The notes beneath the pieces were generated by a model. The model ran no database searches, was not told the origin of the DNA, and saw nothing but the letters and a program-made list of their open reading frames with translations. A stretch of DNA of 64,000 bases from NCBI RefSeq assembly GCF_001936475.1, contig NZ_MSPQ01000002.1, positions 476,738 through 540,737 of the forward strand. Reading direction: 5' to 3'. The stretch is from Algoriphagus marinus (GTDB lineage: Bacteria; Bacteroidota; Bacteroidia; Cytophagales; Cyclobacteriaceae). Made by a program: the position numbers and the translations under genes. Shown one piece after another: positions 16,768 through 26,959 of the stretch; position 1 is the stretch's first letter, and each line of letters starts with the position of its first letter.

Positions 16768-17865
16768 CTAAACTTCAGAATTTGTGAGGTCATCCAATAC
16801 GCTCTTTGCTTTAGCTTCACATTCATCTATCATATTATTCCCAAAGTAAACGGTCAATGTAAATGCAGCGGCAACTGCAGTAATTTGACCGACTATTGGA
16901 ATGTATTTACCGATTTGTTTAATAGTTATCTGAGGTGCATACTTCTTTAGTGCAATTAGTACCAATTCTTTACTGAGGAATCTCTGGGCAAAGATTTTCA
17001 TACCAGACAAAACACTTGCTTTTACCCCGTGATTCTCCAAAAATAAAATAGACTCACCATCAAAACCATAAATCTTCATAATCTCCTTATTTATTTTCAT
17101 AAGAATTGCTATATCAGCCGCAATGTCAACCCCAGGAATTGGGTTTAACCCATTAAGACCAGCTCCAGCAGAAATCCACATTACAAGTTTTTTTGCTATT
17201 GCCCTTTTTTTCATTAAAATTTCCTCATTTGCAATAAATGCCTCTGCTATGAATTTATCCCTTTTTAATGCTGTTAGATTTAGAGAAATTTCATTGATTA
17301 ATTTACCCAAGTCAAAGTTTAGTGGTTGTCTTGAGGATATTAAATAAATACCAAAATGTTTTAGGTTAGTTAAGTATTGTTCCAAGTCATATAGACATTC
17401 ACTCAATGTCTCTTGTTCGGATTTTTTAGGGGTATTATGCTTTCCATCATCTACTGACTGGTCAATCTTAGTCCTAACTATGAAAATGGGCTTGTTTAAC
17501 TTTTTAACCTCTTTAATTAAAAACAAATCATTTTCATAAAACCTATTTGCAGTAACAAGGATTAAAAAATCAAAAGAAGCCAATTCCATTTTCTCAACAT
17601 ATTCCTCTTTAGGAAATTTTGTGGTTCCGCATCCTGGCAAATCATAAAAAGACACACCGTTTTTGGAAAAAGGACCACTTTTTTCAATAGTAGTTTCAAT
17701 GGTTCCAGTATCGCATATATTTTCTCCTATGATAGCATTAATCAAACTAGATTTCCCTGTTCCACTTTGTCCAATCAAAGCTCCACTTACTTTAGTGTTT
17801 TTATAATTTTGACCTTTTTCAACTAACCCTCTCAGATATTCCCCTAATTCATTAGATTCTTCCAT
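16768..17865 (-). CDS. Dynamin/IRG-like GTPase with C-terminal DUF697-type membrane region
   Basis: The 365-residue protein has a complete TRAFAC GTPase core: P-loop GQSGTGKS (32-39), DLPG (75-78) as G3, and TKID (132-135) as G4. After the G domain (about 20-200) come hydrophobic helices. One stretch (NPIPGVDIAADIAI, about 236-250) has the flavour of DUF697 and immunity-related GTPases, and another lies at about 316-340 (IPIVGQITAVAAAFTL). Such proteins associate with membranes. It heads a three-gene operon with a zinc-finger protein and an HNH nuclease. The coding sequence looks richer in A+T than its neighbours, hinting at horizontal origin. Confidence 0.8.
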   Translation of the reverse strand: MEESNELGEYLRGLVEKGQNYKNTKVSGALIGQSGTGKSSLINAIIGENICDTGTIETTIEKSGPFSKNGVSFYDLPGCGTTKFPKEEYVEKMELASFDFLILVTANRFYENDLFLIKEVKKLNKPIFIVRTKIDQSVDDGKHNTPKKSEQETLSECLYDLEQYLTNLKHFGIYLISSRQPLNFDLGKLINEISLNLTALKRDKFIAEAFIANEEILMKKRAIAKKLVMWISAGAGLNGLNPIPGVDIAADIAILMKINKEIMKIYGFDGESILFLENHGVKASVLSGMKIFAQRFLSKELVLIALKKYAPQITIKQIGKYIPIVGQITAVAAAFTLTVYFGNNMIDECEAKAKSVLDDLTNSEV

Positions 17866-17913
17866 AGCTCATTTAAAGTTTATTAAGCTTAAGGTTTCTA
17901 TTTTTTGAAAAAG

Positions 17914-17942
17914 CAAATTCTACAATTCACAACCGCCCCAAA
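17914..17942 (-). promoter_or_regulatory. Possible Bacteroidota-type promoter of the GTPase operon
   Basis: On the minus strand TTTG (17942-17939) is followed after 16 nt by TAGAATTTG (17922-17914). This resembles the Bacteroidota TTTG / TAnnTTTG pair with one extra base in the -7 box, about 49 nt before the start codon. Weak match. Confidence 0.25.
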
Positions 17943-17963
17943 ATCCTACATAACTGTTACTTT

Positions 17964-20951
17964 CTAGCCACAAAAAATCTTTACCCTTACTTCGTAACCT
18001 TGATTGTTGGCATCTACCTGGATGCTTTCGGAGGTGTAGCCCGGAAGTAAACTCAGTTTTTCCCGGATCATTTTGATCCCTTTGGATTCATGAGTTTTGT
18101 TCACTTGCTGCATTCCGGTACCGTTATCTTTGACGATACATAGCAATTGATTTTCGGTTAGCAGTTCATAACATATCATGAGCTCTGGGCTTGGGTGATC
18201 TACTGCAAAGGCGTGGTTGAATACATTCTCCACCAAGGGCTGAATGATCATCGGTGGAATAAGCAAGTCCTGTTTCTGATTCAAAGCGCTACCCTTGATT
18301 TCCCACTTCACGCGATTATCCATTCGGATATTTTCTACGGCTATGTAGCTTTTCAGGTACGCGATTTCCTCCTCTAAGGTGACTTGGGCTTTGCTACTTT
18401 GGTCTAAGGTGCTTCGAATAAGCTTGCTGAATTTGCCCAAGAATTCCAGTGCCTGGGGCGTATCTTTTTTTAAGATATAATATTGAATGCTATTGATCGC
18501 ATTGAAGATGAAATGAGGGTTCATCTGGGATTGCAAGGCTTCCAACTTAATTTCTGCAAGCCGTTGTTTCAGCATAGATTCACTTTTTACCTGACTCATT
18601 CTGACTTTGTAGACCAGCAAAAACAGAACTCCCAGAAGAATCCCAGTCAAAAACATAAACCAACCTTGCAAGTAGTAGGGCTTTGAAATAGAAAATGGCA
18701 GTAAAGCAGAGTTGGATAGCTTCCCGGAAAAAAGGTCTTGGGTTTCCACCTCTAGCGTATAATTCCCAGGAGGCAAATACGTCAGCTCTATCAACGTTTC
18801 ATCGCTATACTCAGTCCATTCCGCCTCTGGTTTAAGCCGGTAGCGGTAGAGAAGTTTTCCTTCGCTGAAATTATCTTTTGGCTGAAATCGAATGGATAAG
18901 GAGTTTTCTTGTGAACTTAAATCCAAGCCTTCACCTTGATAGACAAACCATCGAAAGTCAGCCGTATTGGTTTTCTTCCCATTTACCTTGAGTTCAGTGA
19001 TGGAGAGTTGGACAGGTGGATATTCTTTAGCAATCAAATCAGGAAGGTCCAGTACATAAAATCCTTTGTCCAGTCCGATATATAACTTTTCTCCAATCCG
19101 CTTTGCTGTTCTATAAATTCGATTGAATCCCCCTCCCTTTTCTGGCCAAAACCGAATTTCATCCCCTTGTAAAATATGTAAGCCTAATTCAGTGCCGACA
19201 AAAATCACATCCTGAAAGGACTCAATAAACAGGATCGAAGTACCATGAAGCCCTTCTTTAGGCCATTTTCTTAGGATTTCAAACGTAGGTTCTACGCGAA
19301 TTTGATACAAATCCCCAAATTCTGTCCCTGCTAATAACTGCCCATTCCCTAAGTTATGGAGGGTTTTAAACTTTGGTTCTTCCCAAGTCCCTTCCTTTTT
19401 ATAGGAAAGGAAAGCATCGCCGGCATAATGATAAAGTCCATGAAATACTGATGCCAGATACGTTCGGTTTTCTGTCTCTATGACTTTTGCAATCTGTAAC
19501 GGAGTGCTTGGAAGCTCTGGCTCATAATAAGTGTATTCAAAATTTGAAGGATCTGAATATATCCTTACGCCAGCATAAGGGTTGGTCTCTAAAAGTTTCC
19601 CATCTGGTGTAAAACCAATACTGTAGGCGTGAACCGGAAGATAGGTCATGATCTTTCCCTGAAGACTCAATTCAAATATTCCAATATTGGAATTAGTCCA
19701 CCATGAATTCCCTTTTTGGTGCAATTCATAAAATTCAATTTCCTCAGCAGGAATTGAAGGATCCAATTCAAAAAAACCATCTAGGTGTTTAGGGATTTTT
19801 TTGGGGAAAATGCTATAATACTCTGCTTGCTTTTGTTTAAAGCTCGCAGCGGTAACGATAGTCCTATTTCCTAATGATTCTCGAATATCTAGCCCCTTAT
19901 TACTTATAAAAGCCATGTGCTGTTGATTGCCAGCAATACCTTTGACTTCGGCGCCATCTAATGCTTCATAGACAATTGCATTATCCAACCGAATCTGATA
20001 CAGCCCCTTATCTTGAGATCCCAAGAAGAGTAATTTTCTTTTTTTATCGACTGCTCCTGCCAGAATGAATTTTGATTCAACTCCAAACCATTGATTTAGA
20101 TTTTCCAAGTGTCCGTCTTGAAGTAAAAACACTCCGCCGTCTTTTGAAAATGTACTTGCGGCAAGTAAATAGCTTTCATTTTTTAGTCCTTCCAATTTTT
20201 GCCAGACTATGGACTGACCCAGGCTATCTTTAGGAGATTTTCCTACAAGGAAATCAGAAAGGTCAATCTTTTTAATAGACCCTTTATCCGCTAAAAAAAG
20301 ATCATTTTGTTTTTGAAAAACTGAATAGATGGGAAGCCAATCATTGATTTTGGAAATCGTTGGTGTACTTCCGTTCAAATCCAATTCATAGCTTCCGCTT
20401 CTGTAGGTTGTAAAAAACAAGCGGTTTTCATTTTCAAAAAATCCTGTGGTGTAATTCAGGTCATTTTCCCTTATACTGGAGGAAATAGGCGTGATTTTAA
20501 ATGTGGCTACATCGGCAATGCTCACTCCATCTTCTGTGCCGATAAGCATTTTGTCCCCGAAGGAATAAAACCGTCTGATTCTGTTGTCTGTAAGACCATC
20601 TTCTTGGGTGAACACATGAAATATTTTCCCGTCAAAAACAGAAATACCACCCCCATAACTCCCAAACCAAAGATTCCCTTCTTGATCTTCTTCAATGGCC
20701 CAACAACTATTAAAGCCAAGTCCATCTTCTCCGTAAAAGTTTTGAAAACTTCCATTTTCAAATTTAGAAACTCCGTTTTCTGTACCTATCCATAAAATTC
20801 CCCTGGAGTCTACCAACAGTGCTCTGATCACATTGTTGGGTAATCCGTCAGCAGTGGTAAAGTTATAAGAAGGTACCTGCTGGGAAAAAACTTGGACACA
20901 CAGGCATTCAAGCAGAAAAAAACAAAGTGTAAGCTTTTTAATAAAACCCAT
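17964..20951 (-). CDS. Propeller-sensor histidine kinase (Reg_prop, Y_Y_Y, LytS-type kinase)
   Basis: The 995-residue protein has a cleavable signal (about 1-24), a long periplasmic beta-propeller built of two-component-regulator propeller repeats (from about 30; LWIGTENGVSKFENG, LWFGSYGGGISVFDG), and a Y_Y_Y immunoglobulin-like domain (about 690-755). One membrane span (about 762-782) leads to a cytoplasmic His_kinase-type domain with His813 in MNPHFIFNAINSI. A HATPase domain has PLVENVFNHAF and DNGTGMQ. It would sense an extracellular ligand and phosphorylate the LytTR regulator encoded just upstream, whose frame overlaps by 14 nt. The ligand is not evident. Confidence 0.92.
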   Translation of the reverse strand: MGFIKKLTLCFFLLECLCVQVFSQQVPSYNFTTADGLPNNVIRALLVDSRGILWIGTENGVSKFENGSFQNFYGEDGLGFNSCWAIEEDQEGNLWFGSYGGGISVFDGKIFHVFTQEDGLTDNRIRRFYSFGDKMLIGTEDGVSIADVATFKITPISSSIRENDLNYTTGFFENENRLFFTTYRSGSYELDLNGSTPTISKINDWLPIYSVFQKQNDLFLADKGSIKKIDLSDFLVGKSPKDSLGQSIVWQKLEGLKNESYLLAASTFSKDGGVFLLQDGHLENLNQWFGVESKFILAGAVDKKRKLLFLGSQDKGLYQIRLDNAIVYEALDGAEVKGIAGNQQHMAFISNKGLDIRESLGNRTIVTAASFKQKQAEYYSIFPKKIPKHLDGFFELDPSIPAEEIEFYELHQKGNSWWTNSNIGIFELSLQGKIMTYLPVHAYSIGFTPDGKLLETNPYAGVRIYSDPSNFEYTYYEPELPSTPLQIAKVIETENRTYLASVFHGLYHYAGDAFLSYKKEGTWEEPKFKTLHNLGNGQLLAGTEFGDLYQIRVEPTFEILRKWPKEGLHGTSILFIESFQDVIFVGTELGLHILQGDEIRFWPEKGGGFNRIYRTAKRIGEKLYIGLDKGFYVLDLPDLIAKEYPPVQLSITELKVNGKKTNTADFRWFVYQGEGLDLSSQENSLSIRFQPKDNFSEGKLLYRYRLKPEAEWTEYSDETLIELTYLPPGNYTLEVETQDLFSGKLSNSALLPFSISKPYYLQGWFMFLTGILLGVLFLLVYKVRMSQVKSESMLKQRLAEIKLEALQSQMNPHFIFNAINSIQYYILKKDTPQALEFLGKFSKLIRSTLDQSSKAQVTLEEEIAYLKSYIAVENIRMDNRVKWEIKGSALNQKQDLLIPPMIIQPLVENVFNHAFAVDHPSPELMICYELLTENQLLCIVKDNGTGMQQVNKTHESKGIKMIREKLSLLPGYTSESIQVDANNQGYEVRVKIFCG

Positions 20952-21678
20952 CTTTCAGATTAGCACTCTTTCTGACTGAAACGGAAATTTTATCTCCATT
21001 TTTGAGAAACATAAACCCTTCTTTTTTATCATAGTAATCAAATTTGGTACAATTAGCCAAAATCGAATCATGGATTCTTACGAATCGATCGCTGGATTTT
21101 AATCTGTCCTCATAAATCCCCAGAGATTTGGAAACCATCTTTTTTACTCCGCCTTCTAAGTAAAAATTGGTGTAGTTTCCATTTGCTTCAAGATATAGAA
21201 TGTCATTCAAATCAACATATTCATCGATTTCATGAGATTTGAGTACGATCACTTGATTTTTTTTGAGTTGCTTTTCCAATAACCGTAAAGGGTCTTTCTG
21301 GCTTTTTATTTTATTGATATATCGGGAAATGGATTTATTCAATTCGACAACATCAATGGGTTTGAGTAAGTAGTCAAAAGCTTCAATTTTGATTGCGTCT
21401 ATCCCATGTTCTTTATGAGCAGTGGTGAAAATCACTTCAAAATCCCGAAACGGGAAACTTTCAAGAAGAGAAAAACCGTTTTTTTGTGGCATCTGAATAT
21501 CCAGAAACACCAACTCTGGCTCATGTTTTTGAATAGCTGGCAAAGCTTGATCCACCGAACTACACTTAGCCAGGATTTCAAATTTGCCAGGAAAATTCAT
21601 CTCCAGAAGAATTTCCAAAGATTCCAATGCGTGTTTTTCATCATCAACAAGAATCGCCTTTATCATGGTTTTAGACAT
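20938..21678 (-). CDS. LytTR-family response regulator
   Basis: The 246-residue protein has a CheY-like receiver (about 5-125) with phospho-acceptor Asp60 in LVFLDIQMP and acidic DDE at 12-14. A LytTR DNA-binding domain follows (about 140-240; DILYLEANGNYTNFYL, RFVRIHDSILAN). Its gene precedes and overlaps the sensor kinase gene by 14 nt, so the two are translationally coupled and form one system. ATG at 21678 and ATG at 21666 are both possible starts; either keeps the whole receiver. Confidence 0.93.
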   Translation of the reverse strand: MSKTMIKAILVDDEKHALESLEILLEMNFPGKFEILAKCSSVDQALPAIQKHEPELVFLDIQMPQKNGFSLLESFPFRDFEVIFTTAHKEHGIDAIKIEAFDYLLKPIDVVELNKSISRYINKIKSQKDPLRLLEKQLKKNQVIVLKSHEIDEYVDLNDILYLEANGNYTNFYLEGGVKKMVSKSLGIYEDRLKSSDRFVRIHDSILANCTKFDYYDKKEGFMFLKNGDKISVSVRKSANLKDGFY

Positions 21679-21849
21679 TGTCCCTAAAAGTTAAATTGAA
21701 AAATATCACTTAAAAAATTATTGTCAATGTATTAGTGTCGAGAATTTGAGTTTAAGTGAAAAAGTATTTTTCAATAGAGCACTTCCAAACTCTGCAAATA
21801 ATAGATTCGATTAAACCCTCGAGAAACATTTTCAAACAATCTGATTCTA

Positions 21850-21880
21850 AAAAAAAGCCCTGAATTTCTTCAGGGCTTTA
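21850..21880 (-). terminator. Intrinsic terminator of icd
   Basis: AAAGCCCTGAA/TTCAGGGCTTT stem with a U-run on the minus strand, 5 nt past the stop codon at 21885. Confidence 0.85.
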
Positions 21881-21884
21881 ATCT

Positions 21885-24116
<2,232 letters not shown>

Positions 24117-24298
24117 TTATTCTAATCTAAAAAGAGTTAAAAGGTACCCGATGGATACTGTATCGAAAGATTTAGAATTGATTTTTCTGAAATCTTTCAG
24201 CAAAACGCATTGTCTTCGGGAAAATTCGGGGCTAAAATAAGGAATTTCTACTGGAGACAAATCCCGTTTAAAACAAAGAGTTGGATAAATGATGAAAG

Positions 24299-25099
24299 TC
24301 AGTCTTGAATACTGAATTCGTCCGAGTCCATCCAAGCAGGAAACTTTGATCGATAAGAGTCTAAATCTTCGGCATCCAATTTCACAAATTCGATGCAATC
24401 ATTTTCCCCTAAAAAAAGTAACTGATTTCCTTTAAAGTCATAAGCTGCAGAATGCCCACAATACGAGATACTATTCCCATCTTCTTCGATCCGATTGACT
24501 CCTATTGAATAAGAGAGGTTTTCAATGGCTCTTGCTGGCAAAAGAGCATCCCAAGCTCCCACTCTCGCAGCTGGCCAGGAAGCAACATAAAAAACTAAAT
24601 CATAGGCTAGCCCATCGGGGCTGCTCGTGTTTCTCGACCAAACTGGAAATCGAAGGTCATAACAAATTTGAGGACAGATTTTCCAACCCTTGAGTTCAAA
24701 GATAGGTGTGGTAGATCCAGCGGAAAAAATAGTATCCTCACCAGCCATCCGGAACAAATGTCGCTTGTCGTAATGAGACACCTTACCATCCGGGCTGACC
24801 CATAAAAGTCTGTTGTAAAATTTACCCTGATCCTGAATGATCACACTACCGGTGAGCGTTGCCCCCGTTTGAGCGGCCATTTGTTTCATCCATTTGGTCA
24901 CTCCAAGATTCATCGGCTCAGCCAATTCCTTGGCATCCATACTAAATCCTGTAGGAAACATTTCAGGTAAAATAATCAGATCAGGAGAACTTTTTATCTC
25001 CCAGATTTTCTCCTCAAGCATCGCCAAGTTTGCTACTTTATCTTTCCAATAAAGAGCAGTCTGAACTAGTGCAATGTTTAAGAAGGGGGATTTACTCAT
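24299..25099 (-). CDS. Nitrilase-superfamily amidohydrolase (omega-amidase YafV-like)
   Basis: The 266-residue protein has the Glu-Lys-Cys triad of carbon-nitrogen hydrolases: Glu46 (LPEMFPTGFSM), Lys112 (YDKRHLFRM) and Cys146 (CPQICYDLRFPVW). These surroundings are typical of omega-amidases, which hydrolyse 2-oxoglutaramate-type amides arising from transamination. It is cytoplasmic. Its start overlaps the stop of the deformylase gene by 4 nt (ATGA), so it is the last gene of a coupled hemerythrin/ruvX/def/amidase operon. Confidence 0.9.
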   Translation of the reverse strand: MSKSPFLNIALVQTALYWKDKVANLAMLEEKIWEIKSSPDLIILPEMFPTGFSMDAKELAEPMNLGVTKWMKQMAAQTGATLTGSVIIQDQGKFYNRLLWVSPDGKVSHYDKRHLFRMAGEDTIFSAGSTTPIFELKGWKICPQICYDLRFPVWSRNTSSPDGLAYDLVFYVASWPAARVGAWDALLPARAIENLSYSIGVNRIEEDGNSISYCGHSAAYDFKGNQLLFLGENDCIEFVKLDAEDLDSYRSKFPAWMDSDEFSIQD

Positions 25100-25650
25100 T
25101 TAACTGGGTAGATCATTCGGTAGTCAGTTGAAACTTTTCCTTTACTCACATCGATCAACTTGGACTGGACCAAGCGCTTTTTTAATCCTTTTAGGTAATC
25201 TACAAAAAGAATCCCTTCCAAATGGTCGTATTCATGTTGAATCACACGAGCGGTCATTCCTGTAAACTCTTCCTCCTTCAAGTTCCAATTTTCATCGTAA
25301 TATTCAATGGTGAGTTTTTCGGGGCGGATAATCTCAGCGCGTACCTCAGGAATACTTAAACAACCCTCTTCAAAGCTGTAAGCATCACCGTATTCATCCA
25401 AGATAATCGGATTAATAAAGGCTCTTCGGATTCCTTTTTCAGTATCCTCCTCGTCAAGCATCAGACTGCTATCGATGACAAAAAGTCGAATTCCTTGATT
25501 GATCTGAGGAGCGGCCAAGCCAACTCCACTTGCATGGTCCATGGTGGCATACATGTCTTTGATCAGTGCATCTATATTTTTTCCTTCTTCAATTTCTTCG
25601 GCTTCCTTTTTCAATATTGGATTGCCAAAAGCCACTATAGGATAAATCAT
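25096..25650 (-). CDS. def: Peptide deformylase
   Basis: The 184-residue enzyme removes the formyl group from nascent N-terminal methionine. All three motifs are present: GVGLAAPQ (42-49), EGCLS (95-99, metal ligand Cys97) and QHEYDH (138-143, metal ligands His139 and His143, catalytic Glu140). Starts inside the ruvX stop (4-nt overlap) and overlaps the next gene by 4 nt. Confidence 0.97.
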   Translation of the reverse strand: MIYPIVAFGNPILKKEAEEIEEGKNIDALIKDMYATMDHASGVGLAAPQINQGIRLFVIDSSLMLDEEDTEKGIRRAFINPIILDEYGDAYSFEEGCLSIPEVRAEIIRPEKLTIEYYDENWNLKEEEFTGMTARVIQHEYDHLEGILFVDYLKGLKKRLVQSKLIDVSKGKVSTDYRMIYPVK

Positions 25651-26060
25651 TGTCTTTCTAAATAGGATTGTAGGATGATCGCAGCGCTAACTTTATCAAG
25701 GTTTCCTGCTTTTTCTTTTCTGTCTTTCTTTTTACTCCCCATAGCAATCATGCTTTGCATGGCCATTTTGGAGGTGAACCGCTCATCAATGAGTTCAATT
25801 TTTTTATCTGGAAACAGCTTCTCCAATTGACCTTTCATCGCCATGACTTTTGGAGTCATTTCATTATCAGCCCCATTAAGCCGAATAGGATACCCCAATA
25901 CCAGCGTATCGACATCTTCTTTGATGCAATAGCTTTTGAGATAAGAAATCAAAGTTGCCGTAGGAATAGTTTCCAGTGGATTCGCCAGCATTTTCAACGA
26001 ATCGGTAACAGCTAGCCCCGTTCTTTTGGTTCCCAGATCTATCGCAAGTATTCTGGGCAT
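25647..26060 (-). CDS. ruvX: Holliday junction resolvase-like RuvX/YqgF
   Basis: The 137-residue RNase H-fold protein starts with ILAIDLGTKRTGLA (Asp8) and carries LIDERFTS in the middle and DKVSAAIILQSYL near the end, which together supply the acidic active site. Family members take part in pre-16S rRNA 5' processing and were predicted as Holliday junction resolvases. Shares one base with the hemerythrin gene upstream and 4 nt with def downstream. Confidence 0.94.
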   Translation of the reverse strand: MPRILAIDLGTKRTGLAVTDSLKMLANPLETIPTATLISYLKSYCIKEDVDTLVLGYPIRLNGADNEMTPKVMAMKGQLEKLFPDKKIELIDERFTSKMAMQSMIAMGSKKKDRKEKAGNLDKVSAAIILQSYLERQ

Positions 26061-26818
26061 TAGTTGGTTTTGATTTTTTTACGGATTTGACGAAGAACTT
26101 CCCGCTCCAGTTCTACTGCTTTGGGAAAGAGTAATTCGTCTTCAATTTTAGCATGGATATGAAGCTCCCGTTCGAAATTTTGAAGCTCGTGATAGAGAAC
26201 CTTCATCGGAAGTGGTGCATCTTCTTTTAGAAAATAGTCAGCCGTAAGCTTTCGGATTCCTTCCATTTCATCGTCATGGACTTCGTGTTGATCAGCCAAA
26301 TTGCTGATCGGCTCCTGCTCTAAAATAATAAGGGCATCGTGAATGGAAAAAAGATCCATCTCAATATCCTGAAGCATTTCGATTCGCTTAAAAAGCCTAC
26401 TTTCTTCCTCATGAATATGGTGAATAAAATCCTCCACGAATAGAGGGAACATAATTCTCAAATCTGCGATTAATGGGCCAAAACCAGGCTCTCCGCTAAT
26501 TCCAGAAATCAGATTTGAAAGAAATGGCAATTCCTGTCGTACAAAATAATAGTGCTTCTTCTTCAGATAAGCGACTAAAACCTCGATTGGGTTTAAAAAT
26601 AAATCCTCGTTGGAGGGCTCTCGCTGAAGCGCCCAAGCTTCTAATTCTGCTATCAATTGACTGGCATGGACACGGTGTTTTTTACAGACTTCCTCCAGCG
26701 ACTGAGTAGGATATTGGTAAAAGCTAATCCCAAAATAATGGAGCACAGCAGCAAAGACATAGTTTTCAGAAACTAAATCTCCCACAAGGGCTTTTTCGAA
26801 ATCATTTGGAGAACGCAT
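26060..26818 (-). CDS. Hemerythrin HHE-domain protein, RIC/ScdA-like
   Basis: The 252-residue protein has an N-terminal ScdA/DUF542-like segment (about 10-50) and a hemerythrin HHE domain with ligands spread through HIHEEESRLF, DQHEVHDDEM and LHIHAKIEDELLFP. RIC-type proteins repair iron-sulfur clusters or handle di-iron, O2 or NO. The CC pair typical of the DUF542 segment (FCCGG) is replaced here by YQ (GISFYQYP), so that part may have lost its usual function. The frame extends to a TTG at 26824; the ATG at 26818 is the more likely start. First gene of the operon running to 24299. Confidence 0.82.
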   Translation of the reverse strand: MRSPNDFEKALVGDLVSENYVFAAVLHYFGISFYQYPTQSLEEVCKKHRVHASQLIAELEAWALQREPSNEDLFLNPIEVLVAYLKKKHYYFVRQELPFLSNLISGISGEPGFGPLIADLRIMFPLFVEDFIHHIHEEESRLFKRIEMLQDIEMDLFSIHDALIILEQEPISNLADQHEVHDDEMEGIRKLTADYFLKEDAPLPMKVLYHELQNFERELHIHAKIEDELLFPKAVELEREVLRQIRKKIKTN

Positions 26819-26959
26819 GGACAAAAATAATTTTTTTTAACATAAAAAAGGGGATTAATTTGGTCCAATATCTGTTCCCCCCGTACAAAGATTTGCTAGC
26901 TTTATCAAAAGACTTTTTTAACAGAAACTCTTTTAGTCTAGTTTAGTATCTATTATAAG

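Noticed and set aside
24117..24398. 93-codon minus-strand frame beyond icd
   Set aside because: About 100 nt overlaps the 3' end of the amidohydrolase gene in another frame, and the rest is low-complexity non-coding sequence without family resemblance.
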